Shown: positions 13,168 to 24,193 of the stretch, piece by piece | Layout: each line of letters starts with the position of its first letter | Numbering within the stretch: the first letter of the stretch is position 1 | Assembly: GCA_015178975.1 (NCBI GenBank) | Contig: WHVD01000097.1 | Span: 267,405-331,404 of the forward strand | DNA length: 64,000 nt | Direction of reading: 5' to 3' | DNA from: Hysterangium stoloniferum | Lineage: Eukaryota; Basidiomycota; Agaricomycetes; Hysterangiales; Hysterangiaceae | Position numbers and translations under genes: made by a program | Notes under the pieces: model-generated | Database searches by the model: none | Seen by the model: only the letters and a program-made list of their open reading frames with translations | Told to the model about the DNA's origin: nothing

Positions 13168-13684
13168 TCACGGTAGTCGTTCATTAGCACGGTCAAAGTC
13201 TCTGCGTAGGGTTTCTGTTTTTATATACTGTATTGTCTTTTCGTTGGGTTGGGCGATATCCTCGATTTTCTCGCCGAGCTTTGTCATTGTCCAGCGAATA
13301 ACGCGAGGATCTTGTCGCAACTTCCGATTGAGTTCATGCAACGTTCGAGGGTTCGTGTCAAAATGCATTGTCCAGTAGCTAAGATAATGCATGTCAATAC
13401 AAGTTATCTTAGTAGTCAAAGACCGATCAACTACGTACTCCCCCACTGTGTGCCAACGTTTATGAGAAAGCTTTCTTGCTGGTAGAGTGCGTGTTCCCCA
13501 GCTATTTATTGAACGTACAACACCTCCAGCATCCATGACATGTGTAGCACATGTTGTCACCAACTCTTTTATGTACACCTGTAGTTTGAGCCCGAATTAA
13601 TTTTTGCCGGGGAGCATAAATACTGGAAATAATTACATATTGGGGGAAGTGGCCCGCTACGCACAGTAGTTCGTATAAAGGCAT
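13168..13684 (-). CDS. MRP17: Mitochondrial ribosomal protein bS6m
   Basis: Small-subunit mitoribosome protein of the bS6 family. Three exons on the minus strand: 13637-13684 (MPLYELLCVAGHFPQY), 13439-13578 and 13168-13378, giving 132 residues. Family features are the N-terminal MPLYELL strand, the central GGVVRSINSWGTRTLP (strand and turn shared by bS6 proteins), the HTVG-DYWTMHFD strand after splicing, and DPRVIRWTMTKLG. The second intron (13379-13438, donor GTACGT) is open in one frame and could be mistaken for coding; splicing it out restores the family spacing. The gene starts 159 bp from the divergent Tudor-SN gene. Confidence 0.88.
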
Positions 13685-13843
13685 GTGTGTCTGCAATTGG
13701 AGATGTGAGCGGGAAATGGAGCCTCGAAAAATAAAGTAAGGCTTCACGTGATCGCGGGAGACATTGCTTTTTTGAATCCCTCGCTGGCACACGACACACT
13801 TGTTAAATCATCCTAAATACCATCTACAAAACTACAATCCTCA
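13685..13843. promoter_or_regulatory. Shared divergent promoter, bS6m and Tudor-SN
   Basis: Only 159 bp separate the start codons of the two divergent genes, so 5' UTRs and both promoters must lie here. I see no canonical TATA box; AT-rich runs occur near 13726-13738. Co-regulation is inference. Confidence 0.6.
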
Positions 13844-16800
13844 ATGGCACCCATGAAAGCTGTAGGTTTTCGTGAATACTCCATGATATTCCCATATCTG
13901 ACATCTTTTAGATTGTCAAATGTATGTTTTTTCACAGCACTGGTCCTGAGCATTGCTTGACAGTGACTTTCAGCCGTCCTTTCAGGAGACACTCTCATTT
14001 TGCGCGGACGCCCTGGCCCACAAGGACAACCCCCGAAAGAGAGGTGCGTTTTTGTTGGTTTTTCGGTAAATATCGCTGATTTTAGTATCACTTAGAATAT
14101 TGCATGTTGCTGAAGTTACCTCGCCTCGTATGGGGAGTTCAACGCGTGAGGACGAGGTAAGCTGATGTCTTTATCTGCAAATGCCTTTTCTATTTATTCA
14201 CGCATCAATTGTAGCCATGGGCATTCGAGTGTCGCGAATTTTTGCGTGCTCTCGCTGTTGGTAAAGAAGTAACTTTTACACCTACTCACCCACTCCCATC
14301 CAATGATGACGTTCCTCGAGACTTTGGCCAAGCAGAAATAAACGGTCTTGATCTTGCCACAGAACTCTTGAAGAACGGCTGGGCGAAACCCAGCGAGAAA
14401 AGCAAGCGAGAGCCGAATGAAGAGGACCTGAAAAGAAAGGATCTTGAAAATGAAGCCCGAAATGGCATGAAGGGCATGTGGAATCCTCAAGGACCAAAGG
14501 TATGTGGGCAAGTTGTGGAAGTACCACGCCAGTTTCTTATACTGCGCAAAGCCATACACCATTAACCACACCATGCCGCTCGACTCACAAGCCTTCATGA
14601 CCGAGTGGAAAAATCAGACCATTGATGGTACGAGCACTGGTAGCTACTACACTGACAGAATGGTTGACATGTTTGATTGCCAGCCGTCGTGGAACAAGTC
14701 CGCGATGGCACCACATTACGTGTGCGCCTCTTCCTTCCTGAGAACGTCCACCAAATGGCAAATGTCGCTCTCGCAGGCGTACGGAGTGCGAAAGCGGCGT
14801 CTCGTCAAGGGGAAGTTGCCGAACCTTGGGGAGAAGAGGTAAATTGCACATTCAATCTGCGATGTTATACTTCTCACAGCCCATGGGGCAGGCAAAATTT
14901 TTCACCGAGTCCCGTCTCCTGCAAAGAGCTGTCCGTGTTCAATTGTTATCCTTACCGGCACCAACCGCACAACCTTTTGCGGCCTCTGCTGAGGGTGCTC
15001 CGCCGGCATCAGCTAGTATGTTTATCGGAACAGTTTTGCATCCCGCTGGTAACATCGCTGAGCATCTTGTTTCTACTTGTCTTGCTCGAGTTGTTGGTTG
15101 GCATACCGGTTTACTGGCTAACTCAGGTGGAATGGAACGCCTACGGGCAGCTGAAAAGTACGCTGAGTTTTCATAGGCAGGCGTGTTCCATAGTAACAAT
15201 GCATCCCGCAGACAAGCAAAAGAAAAACGTCTTTATCTTTATGCAAATGTAACTGAGTCTACCAATGGAAAAGGAAACAGCTCCTCAGTGACTGTAGCCA
15301 ATGGTAATACCCGAACATTTGATGCAACCGTTATCCGCATTTGGAGTGGGGACCAAGTCAGCGTTTTAGAAAAGGATAGTGGCAAAGAGCGCCGTTTACA
15401 GCTGAGCTCTACACGATGTCCACGGTAATCTTACTTCCCCTCCAATAGCCATAAATGTCAATTCTAACGATGTTCTTGAGTGTTCAGTTCCAGTCCTGCG
15501 GACCCCAAACAATCTTACTGGGCCTCTGAAGCAAGGGAGGTATGTAGATTAATCAGACCTTTTTTCTTTATATTTCTTGAAATCAATCTATTAAATCTCT
15601 GATTTTACTTAGTTCTTGCGCAAAAAACTGATCGGAAAACCGGTTCGTGTACATGTTGACTTTGTTCGACCTCGTGAGGGAGAGTATGAAGAAAGGGAGT
15701 GTGCAACAGTTCGGTTCGGAAATCAAAATGTGTGAGTGGGTTTTCTTTCAACTGACTTCTCCCTTTCTAAAAGCGTGTTCAACGTAGCAACGTCGCAGAG
15801 TTAGTAATTGAAAAAGGCTATGCAAGCGTTGTGCGCCATAGACGGGACGATGAGGATCGTTCATCGGATTATGACAAGCTTATGGCTGCCGAACAAATGT
15901 GAGTTTCTCGTGTATTCCTGGTACATATCCTTCGACTAACCATGGTAATAGCGCGATAACAGACACACGCGGAATCCATTCGAATAAAGAACAGACACTC
16001 CCACGGATTGGAAATGCATCTGAAGTCAGTCACTTTACAAGAAGTCCTAGCATACTATTAACCGGCCACCATGATGTTTTAGACATATGCTAAGGCTAAT
16101 CAATTCCTATCGGGATTCAAACGTCTCGGCCGTGTGCCTGCTGTTGTGCAAGCTGTTACTGCTGGTTCTCGATTCAAGTCAGTAATCGCTCATATGGCTA
16201 AATCTCACTCTAATGGCTTCTCGTAGGGTTTTGCTACCAAAGGAAAACCAAACACTGACACTCGTTCTTGCTGGTTTGTCCTTTGATTAGTGTTTACGCC
16301 GTTGTATCCAACTTCTCAACATTTATGTTTGTTCTTAGGCATCCGCGCCCCACGCGCCGGTCGTGGCGAACGTGAAAGAGTTGAAGTTAAACCTGAACCT
16401 TATGGCCAAGAATCCACCGAATTTGCTTCGCGAAGATATATGCAGCGCGACGTGGAAATCGAGTTTGAATCGACTGACAAATCTGGAGGTTTCATTGGTG
16501 CCATGTATTTGAACAAAACGGAAAATGCTGCAATAACTTTGGTCAAGGAGGGTTTAGCAGCAGTCCATACGTATTCGGCTGAGAGTTTATCGTGGGCCAA
16601 TTTACTTCTTGAGGCTGAGGTGAAACATCTCTTTAATTTTTCAGCCGTACCTTACTTACACGATGCTGCTATCATAGAAAGAAGCAAAGGCTGCGAAGAA
16701 GAACGTGAGTGTTGCACTCGTGAAATGATAATCTTGATTTGACTGGTGTCCGTTAGCTATGGTCAGACTATGACGAAGCCACAGAAGAAGCCGACCAGAT

Positions 16801-17669
16801 TCCCCAGAACGGAGCAGTAGAAGCCTTAAAGCCAGAATACATGGATGTCATCGTTAGTGACGTACGTACCAGCCCAACTTTTGGATTTTCAGTGCAGATT
16901 CTCAATACCGAAGGTACTGTATTTTAAAAAAAAAAATCTTAGGAGGTAATCAAATTCCGTTGACAGGTATTGCATCGCTGGAAAAGCTCATGCACGACTT
17001 CTCTTTACACCATCGTACGGCTAATGCCATCCCTGGGTTCATTCCTCGCAGTGGTGATCTCGTCTCTGCCCGTTTCAGCGATGGCTCGTGGTATCGTGCT
17101 AAAATCCGGAAATCATCACCGGGAAAGAAGGAAGCAGAAGTCACTTTCATCGACTATGGAAATCAAGACACTATTGGCTTCAAAGACATCCGCCCTCTCG
17201 ATCCAAAATTCCGTTCTTTACCTGGTCAAGCACACGACGCCCGATTGAGGTGTGTAGTTGCCAAATAGAATTATTGAAATTATTGATGCTAATAATATTT
17301 GTTTAACCAAATATGTATAGCTTCATAAAATTGGTGACCGCAGACAGCGAATATCATGCCGAGGCTATTGAGCGATTCCGTTCACTCTGTGAAGGACGTA
17401 AATTAATCGCGAACACCGACTTCCGCGAAGGCTCCTTATTACACCTCCGCCTCATGGACCCTTCGGACCCTACCGCGACCGAAGACCCTCTAGCCTGTAT
17501 CAATGCAGATCTCATCCGTGAAGGCTATGCGTCTCTTGACAGGCAGAATTGCAAGTACTTAACATCATACCCACAGATGCTCCAAAAACTGCAGGATGCT
17601 GTCGCTGGTGCGAAGCGAGACCGTTTAGGGATGTTTGAATTTGGAGACGTTGAGGAAGATGATGACTAA
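13844..17669 (+). CDS. SND1: Tudor staphylococcal nuclease (Tudor-SN, SND1)
   Basis: Multifunctional RNA-binding protein with SN-like repeats and a Tudor domain; in other eukaryotes it acts in RNA decay, splicing and transcription. Twenty exons: 13844-13861, 13912-13921, 13974-14043, 14096-14156, 14215-14499, 14552-14627, 14684-14838, 14892-15157, 15212-15424, 15488-15539, 15613-15731, 15788-15898, 15952-16024, 16083-16177, 16227-16273, 16339-16619, 16678-16704, 16757-16913, 16967-17249, 17321-17669; total 915 residues, the family size. SN domains cover about 4-150, 170-320, 330-490 and 515-650; the Tudor core is about 727-800 (DGSWYRAKI, FIDYGN); a split SN fold ends the protein. Exon 2 is 10 nt and is needed to give MKAIVKSVLSGDT. 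Exon 10 could also start at 15494 (two residues shorter). The C-terminus is acidic (EEDDD). Confidence 0.93.
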
Positions 17670-18230
17670 GTATACCCGTCTGTTTGGATATACGTGTATG
17701 TGGATGGATTTCTTTCGCTTTTTGCATGAGAAACATAAACCTTTTGTTGTGATTGAAGCGTGACGTCCTGTGACATTTCGCGTCACTCTTACTGTGCTTT
17801 CACGTAAGTAGCTCCCGTTTTCCTTGAGTATACGTTTTGAACAATAATGATCTAACCAACTCACATCATTGATTTTCCTGTTCGGATTTGCAAAGTTTGG
17901 CGCTGAAAATAAGTGGTCGTGTTGTATAATGAATATAATATCTGCTAACGTTTTAGTGTGCTATCTAGAATGGTTTGACATAAGTAACTTACCTCAGTCG
18001 ACACAATTGAAGAATCGACTGAGGTGCAGTGCGTTGGGGAAACCTGGCATTTATACAAAAGAAAAACAATAGAGACAAAACAAAAGGCTTTGAGTGGCAA
18101 CGACTCATTATAGAACAAAAATAATAGAACAAAGGGAAAACCGTTCGAACAATGGTCGCAAATCATGATTGTAGGTTGCCTCGTGTTTGCTGAGGCACTC
18201 TTGTTATGCTACCCCCCCTTAAGCACGCGT
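17670..18230. other. Intergenic, with a short hairpin
   Basis: Downstream of Tudor-SN. It contains an inverted repeat at 17993-18025 (CCTCAGTCGA ... TCGACTGAGG, loop about 13 nt). The right part, from about 18180, is pyrimidine-rich with a run of C at 18211-18217 and probably belongs to the LTR of the copia remnant described next. No gene seen. Confidence 0.45.
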
Positions 18231-18256
18231 AAGCCTCAGTTCATAACACCCCCTGG
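18231..18256 (-). repeat. Copia polypurine tract and LTR start
   Basis: Directly after the copia stop codon the minus strand reads CCAGGGGG then TGTTATGAACTGAGGC. A purine run followed by TGTTA is the usual arrangement of a polypurine tract and the first bases of a Ty1/copia 3' LTR. The far LTR end was not found. Confidence 0.5.
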
Positions 18257-19040
18257 CTAAGCGTGCCCTTCAGAATCACATAGACGAAGAGCGACACATT
18301 GTTTCATATGCGTGATCCGGGTCAGCGGTTTGGTGAAAACGTCGGCGAGACTGTCAGCGGACGTAAGGCGGCGTACTTCGATACCTCCATCATCAACTTG
18401 CTCGCGGATATAGTGGTAACGTATATCAATATGTTTTACACGAGCGTTATGCTTAGTATTCTTCGTCAGAGAAACAGCACCGGCGTTATCATTCCAGAGA
18501 GGTGCGGGTACCTGACCTCATCCATTGCGGAATACATCCACTGTGGAATACATCCACAGTGGAATACATCCACAGTGGAATACATCCACAGTGGAATACA
18601 TCCACAGTGGAATACATCCACAGTGGAATACATCCACAGTGGAATACATCCACAGTGGAATACATCCACAGTGGAATACATCCACAGTGGAATACATCCA
18701 CAGTGGAATACATCCACAGTGGAATACATCCACAGTGGAATACATCCACAGTGGAATACATCCACAGTGGAATACATCCACAGTGGAATACATCCACAGT
18801 GGAATACATCCACAGTGGAATACATCCACAGTGGAATACATCCACAGTGGAATACATCCACAGTGGAATACATCCACAGTGGAATACATCCACAGTGGAA
18901 TACATCCACATTATTTGTCTCATTACCCTGGTGAGTACTATATATTTGGCTTCTGTAGTCAAAAGTGCCACAGCTGGCTGATATTGGGTGCCCCATGCCC
19001 TGCTTGGATGAAAATATGCCTGGAGGATGACTAGTGATTG
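18257..19040 (-). pseudogene. Ty1/copia RNase H fragment, broken
   Basis: C-terminal RNase H end of a copia polyprotein. The minus strand from 18505 down gives LWNDNAGAVSLTKNTKHNAR, then KHIDIRYHYIRE, LADVFTKPLT and a stop at 18257-18259, the classic copia end. Higher up, 18911-18985 gives VALLTTEAKYIVLTRVMRQI, the preceding RNase H block (ALSTTEAEY type). Between them the frame is occupied by a 16-bp tandem array (18529-18910) which began inside the WMYS codons at that point, and the reading frame shifts near 18505. About 19000-19040 still resembles the upstream RNase H segment but is decayed. Nothing of integrase or RT is left. Confidence 0.85.
18529..18910. repeat. 16-bp minisatellite, about 24 copies
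   Basis: Unit GGAATACATCCACAGT, 23 full copies plus 14 bp. All copies after the first (which has CTGT at its end) look identical. Because 16 is not a multiple of three, each strand reads all three frames in turn and still meets no stop, giving a 16-residue periodic peptide on each strand. It lies inside the copia RNase H remnant. Confidence 0.95.
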
Positions 19041-19366
19041 TCAAGATCTGTTAGGATCCTGTTGTTTTGGACCCCCCAACTTGTTTCTCACTAGAAAACC
19101 CTTGTTGTCTCATTATCTTCCCTGCCCATGTCATTATCCCTCACAGCTCCCCCAATACTTGTTCATAATGAATTAGTGACCCATTCCATCTCTGCTCCAT
19201 CTACTGCTCTATTTCTGTCTCCACATATACTATTACTTGCCACCTAATATTGTTTTTTTAGTACCATATATTAGTTTCTATCACTCCCCACCTTGTCATC
19301 ACTTCTCTTTGATCCATCCTACACTTTGCTTTTCTGATTGGCCTTCTGATCACCCATCTTAATGTA
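19041..19366. other. Non-genic sequence, possible transposon debris
   Basis: AT-rich sequence between the copia remnant and the Tc1-like end, with no conserved coding segment. It ends in a TA dinucleotide (19365-19366) that serves as target site of the next element. Confidence 0.4.
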
Positions 19367-19786
19367 CAGTGAGGGACAAAACCCTTTCAATGATTTTTAG
19401 TTGTGCAAAGATTCTTGAATAACTTAAGAACCACTGTAGATACAGACCTGAAATTTGGTGGTTAGTTAGGTCTACATGTTATCTATATGCCCTTAAAATA
19501 TTATGACAGAAGTATTAGTATTTCCTGTGCTATAAATAAAATAATAATAAAATCACATTGGAAGGGTTTTGTCCCAGTCACATGATCAGCACAAAACATT
19601 ATTGATTATATGCAAAGAAGTGCAAATAAAAATCATGTGACCTGTCAAAATTAGATATATATATATATAGCTGTTCACTTTCTAGTTCAACAACATTCCC
19701 ACAACTCAACATTCTACACCATGAAAGCTCTTACTCCTCCTCAGGTTAGCCACATTTTCATTTTGCTCAATAAGGGCAAGTCTGCT
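19367..19786 (+). mobile_element. 5' end of a Tc1/mariner-type transposon
   Basis: Begins after a TA dinucleotide with CAGTGAGGGACAAAACCC, the style of Tc1 terminal repeats; a second, inverted copy of its core (AAGGGTTTTGTCCC) lies at about 19561-19574, as in elements with sub-terminal repeats. A short AT run precedes the transposase start at 19721: MKALTPPQVSHIFILLNKGK, the usual first helix of Tc1 helix-turn-helix domains. After 22 codons it is cut at 19787 by the 5' LTR of GYP1. The rest of the transposon is not in the window. Confidence 0.8.
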
Positions 19787-20420
19787 TGTGAGAGGTATGG
19801 TGAAATACACTCAGGAAATATAGTCGGATGAGCTCTTACTATATCTCCTTTATTATTTCTATTTTCTCTCTTTTATTATATCTATAATTAGTTCGACGAC
19901 CTATGTATGCGGTACATCGACTCTTGTAGGCGCACACATGCCAGACTTATGTATTCTAGCGCCCGTAGTTTAGAACTCAGACACTTTTTACACCGCAACC
20001 ACAACTTACCCAGACACCCATTAGTGTCCTGTAAGTTGTGATTGGTGTATCGTCTCAACCATCACAGACGGGCTTTAGCTATCTACTCTATCAGAGTTTC
20101 GAACTGTACCAGTTGAAACTCAATCCTTATCTCAACTCGTGTGGACCACATCCACACTAATCTATTATTCGACTCTCTAGTACTCTACTTTACTCTCGAG
20201 CAGTCGTTCAGAATCGCACTTGACAGTCAATTCTACTTATTCGTTTTAGCTCTCTACCTTATTCTAGATAGCTATGTACTTCCTTCTACCGTATTGAACT
20301 AAGTAGTCAATACGCGTTCATTCTGTATTAGACTTCGACAGTCAATACATCTTAGTGTCGTACCTAAACGGTCGATATTCTTCGTATATAGAACGGTTAG
20401 AACTTCCACTACTCTTCACA
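19787..20420 (+). repeat. GYP1 5' LTR (family A)
   Basis: 634 bp, TGTGAGAGGTATGG ... ACTCTTCACA. Its partner is at 31733-32358. The last ~50 bp (TTCTTCGTATATAGAACGG onward) are shared with LTR families B and C. Confidence 0.9.
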
Positions 20421-20455
20421 GTGGTGATCGGGGCCGGACCGCTCTTTCCCTACGA
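20421..20455 (+). other. Conserved sequence after the 5' LTR (primer-binding region)
   Basis: GTGGTGATCGGGGCCGGACC then a segment ending CCCTACGAAGAAAA. The same block follows the 5' LTR of element 2 (minus strand, 39865-39899), and its first bases follow the LTR at 63988. It must contain the primer-binding site; I could not assign the tRNA. Confidence 0.6.
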
Positions 20456-20720
20456 AGAAAAACATTTATTTCAACTATCAAATTCTAAGCACGTAAATGA
20501 CCACTGGCAAGAACCAAACACCGAGATCTTCGATGACCCCGAGTAGTTCAAAACCTCGTCAAAGACCTGCAAGTCTGGAACCACCCTGTAATGTCACCAT
20601 GAGGAAGTCTTCATTGACTTTTCAAAACCAGCTCCTCCCGGAAGTTCCATTGAAGCAGTAGCTGGACCATCAATGGATGCCCCTCCAAGTCCATGAGAAG
20701 AACATCCGTCAACTGAGCAG

Positions 20721-23539
20721 TTGAACTTCCCCAGAGCTAATGTTGAAACTACCCGTGCTCCTGAACCCGTTCTCTCGTTCCCACCTAAACAGGTCATCCT
20801 TAAGCAATTCTTTAGGGGTCATATGATTTACACCCAGCCCATCGACTTACAATGGGATGCGTACTACGCCGATCAAATTTCTGCGGATCAGGTTACTCCC
20901 TTTGTGGAGGAGTACAATACAGACTACCCCCTCTTACTGGTGACTGTAGCAGTCTGGTTAGGTCGTTATCAGGCTATTTTATCGGCGCAGGATCTATTCA
21001 CACGACCTGGAACCCTTGAGGATTTGACTCGCTCGATTCCCGAATGGTCGAGTGAAGTTACTTCTGTTATAGAAGGAGGGAGGACAGTTCTTAAACAAGA
21101 AGTGTTCTCTTCATTCCTCGAAGCGCTCTGCACGCACGATGACGCGTTACAAATCCTTCACATCCTACTCGGTGGGGATCACATTGTCCCCAAAGTCGAC
21201 TACCAGTATATATACATTCGGATGCTGGAGGAGTCTCTTAACGGGATTACTTGGAATTCTTCGTTTGGGTATTTTACCTTAAGGGGTCGGTTAAGGTGAA
21301 ATCAGAGAAGACTTGATAAGATGGTTTTGGAGGTGCTTTACCCTTATGATGATTCCATCCAGGTACCCGATTCGCCCATCTCCACAACCAGTTCGTTTGT
21401 TCGTACCCTGAATGGATCTCCCAACACTCGTTTCCTTCATTCGCTCAATTGTCCCATTACTTTGCAAGACTTCCCATCGGACATAAGGATGCAAGTTGCG
21501 GAACGTCTTCAGGAAAAAGGAATGGAAATATGCATCCCCCTCTATCAACCTCAACCTCATTGACCTTTGAATACGGTCGAAATCAAATCGAGAGAGGGAT
21601 CGTGACGGAACCTAGCCCTACCCCCCATCAGGAAATTCACCGCTCTCGCGTCGCGTTCGAACGAATCCCTGGTAATACAAACATAGGTGATGAACCAACT
21701 ACGACTAGGAATCGATCAGTCGCCAACAGGGGTCGACCGTCTTTCTCCACTGCATTCACCGAGGGTATAGCTGGTCAGGTTGCTGGTCAAGGATCGCTGA
21801 ATCCAGTCGATCCTCGCCATTCCCTGCCGATCTCCTCCAACCCCTTTCTACCATCGGGAGGACCTCCTAGTAATTCATCTGGGAGTTCTAGTACCTCAAG
21901 CTATGGAGGGAATTTGGGACGTGGGGGGCGTCACGGTAGAGTACCTAACTCTCCCTTTCAAACTCCGATGCAGCCTCGAGCCAACGCACCTATCGATGAC
22001 TTACCTAAGGATAAAAGGATCACTCTTAACACCAACGACATCAAGATCAAATGGTCAGACCTTCCCGAATACGATGGGACTCAATCCAAGGCGTTGGATT
22101 ACATCATAGATATTATGAGCCTCTCGGAGATCTCTGACTCCATGAGTACATTGTTGGGAGTCACTCTGCCAAGATGACTCACCAGCGGTGCTAAGATCTG
22201 GTGGAGCACCCTAGACCGTGAACATTGCACTGAATTTAGTCGATCTCACGGATCGTTTCTTTGGGGCATCGTAGAAGGATTACTTGGAACTCGTTGGTGC
22301 AAATCCTTGGCTCTAGAATGGGAAGCCATGAAATTTCGACAGGCCGGTCACAATCATGAGACACCTGTTCATTACATTCAGCGAAGGGTCAAGCTCTATC
22401 GATTCTTGTATGGGTTCCACCAAAACCGGAAGGACAAAATGCACAGACTTATCCTGACACTGCCCACGGAATGGCTTTATCTTCTACAGGGACAACCTAT
22501 CGACGACATCATGAGCCTACAGACTTACGCAAACAATTTACAAGAGGCTCTGATTAATGCTTGGGTTCAAACACATCGAGAGCATTATCGGTTTCAGAAA
22601 CCCAGAGTCATGATCGCCAAGCAAGACGAGTCGGATCCTTGGCATGAGGAAGAGCACTCTGGAGAATTCAATCTCACTAATCGAGGCCACGTCCTCCTCG
22701 GCGAACTCGAGGATAAAACTGTCCCTAGGAGATTGAACGCTAAGCAGGGTAAGAAACACGGCAAGTTCTTTTTCGAACGAAGTGACAAGAAAAGCATTGC
22801 CAAACCTCCGAAGGAGTGTTGGATTTGTGGGAGTTTAGAGCATTTCAAGATCGACTGCCCCCATGTGGGCAGGATGTCGCACTATGTCTCTATTAACAAG
22901 TGCTCCGCGCAGAACCCAATGGAGGAGGCGGAGGATCAAAGGGCTTATGAAACGGTTTATGGATTAAGTGTACAGGGACAAGTACATAACATTGATGAGG
23001 AATCAATTTTCATTTCTGTCTACCTTCCTCAGCCAGAGGACAGCATCGTTTCAGACGTGAAAGCATCCTCGAATGAGAATGAGACATCGCAAGTTTATGT
23101 TTCTATATCAGACCATGATTTTCTCGAGAAAGGAGACTGGCTAGATGCTCATCGTCAGAACCATGAAGGTCTGACTGAGACGAGAGTTTTATCGTGACCT
23201 GAACCTCCCACCATTGAGGAAATCGTCGACGAGGATGCATTTGTGAACCGATCTAAGGAAATAAGTCAGACCTACGTTATAGAAGACCCCTCTAAGTCAG
23301 AGGGATCGGAGGAGGAGAGCTTCCCCTTCGACCCAGGGCAATTACCCGACTTAATTCCTTGCGAGGAGTAAGACTCTGAAGTGGACGACTCTATTTTGAA
23401 CGCCACTCCCAAGGTACCTAACGGTAGACGTATCAGGAGGAACGTCAAACTGGCTGCAAGAAAAGAAAGCAAAAGACCTAGAGTTCAATACCCTCGATCC
23501 AGTCGACTTATGAAAGAGGATTCGACTATTATCTATTGC
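20721..23539 (+). pseudogene. GYP1 gag, broken
   Basis: Capsid/nucleocapsid precursor. The N-terminal part (20721-21299) has the block TVAVWLGRYQAILSAQDLF and a second, HILLGGDHIVPKVD, both shared with the gag at 38345-39805. A Ser/Pro/Gly-rich linker (21570-21960) leads to the capsid-like segment LALEWEAMKFRQAGHN and YIQRRVKLYRFLYGF. A CCHC zinc knuckle, CWICGSLEHFKIDCPH, is at about 22816-22863, followed by an acidic tail. Stops: TGA at 21297, 22175 and 23195, TAA at 23369; a +1 frameshift lies between about 21450 and 21560. The tail is cut by the solo LTR at 23545. Confidence 0.85.
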
Positions 23540-23544
23540 AGAAG

Positions 23545-24188
23545 TGTGAAGAGTCGGTAGATTCTGACCATTCGATATACGAAGAATAGTGTTTATTCAA
23601 CTACTATTAGCAGGTATTGACCGTACAGTACAATACCGTAGATTACTAGACAAGCAGTACTAGTAAGAAGACACGCTACGCGTCACAAGAGCAACTGTAC
23701 AGTTGCTCTTGATGGCTAGAATGAAAGAATGAAAGAGTTGACCTTCACGGTACAACTCGTAGCTAGATGTAAAATAGATAATCAACGCGAAGCTGAATAT
23801 CTAGAGTAAAGAGATAATAGCGCGAGTCGACTATAATGTCGACTAGCGCAAAGACCTTAGAGTGGAACTCGACCTTTGCGGTTCGAGTCCAAAGTACGTT
23901 AGTATGCGAGAGAATACTACCTTTATAGGTAGTTGAGACGTTACCCTTGACACCTCTCGCTATTTGACGTCTGGGTCGTTTACGAGGTAGTGTCTGCTGG
24001 GTAAAAAGTGTCTGTCGTTTTGGTGCCGAGAGCGCCCATACGTATACACAAAGCTTCGAACTACAAAATAAAGGTATGCTCGAAATATAGAAAGAATATA
24101 AAGAAAGAAAATAAAAGATAAATAATAAAGTACTATAATCCAACTATTATTCCTTAGTCCAATTATGCATATATGCATACCCTTTACA
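23545..24188 (-). mobile_element. Solo LTR, family C, inside GYP1
   Basis: 644 bp, reads TGTGAAGAGTC ... CCCTTTACA on the plus strand (minus orientation). Flanked by a perfect 5-bp duplication AGAAG (23540-23544 and 24189-24193). Contains the 26-bp perfect palindrome at 23686-23711 seen in every family C LTR here. Confidence 0.95.
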
Positions 24189-24193
24189 AGAAG

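Noticed and set aside
13379-13438. Continuous bS6m ORF reading through 13379-13438
   Set aside because: Although open, the stretch has GTACGT and TTAG borders, and splicing it restores the bS6 family spacing.
18466-19044. Five overlapping ORFs of 120-210 codons on both strands (MYSTVDVFHCG... repeats)
   Set aside because: All are readings of the 16-bp tandem array; none is a gene.
20421-20455. Assigning a specific tRNA primer to the Gypsy elements
   Set aside because: The post-LTR sequence is conserved but I could not match it to a tRNA 3' end with confidence.
23879-23893. tRNA-like B box (GGTTCGAGTCC) in LTR family C
   Set aside because: No A box or cloverleaf around it, and it lies in a repeated LTR.
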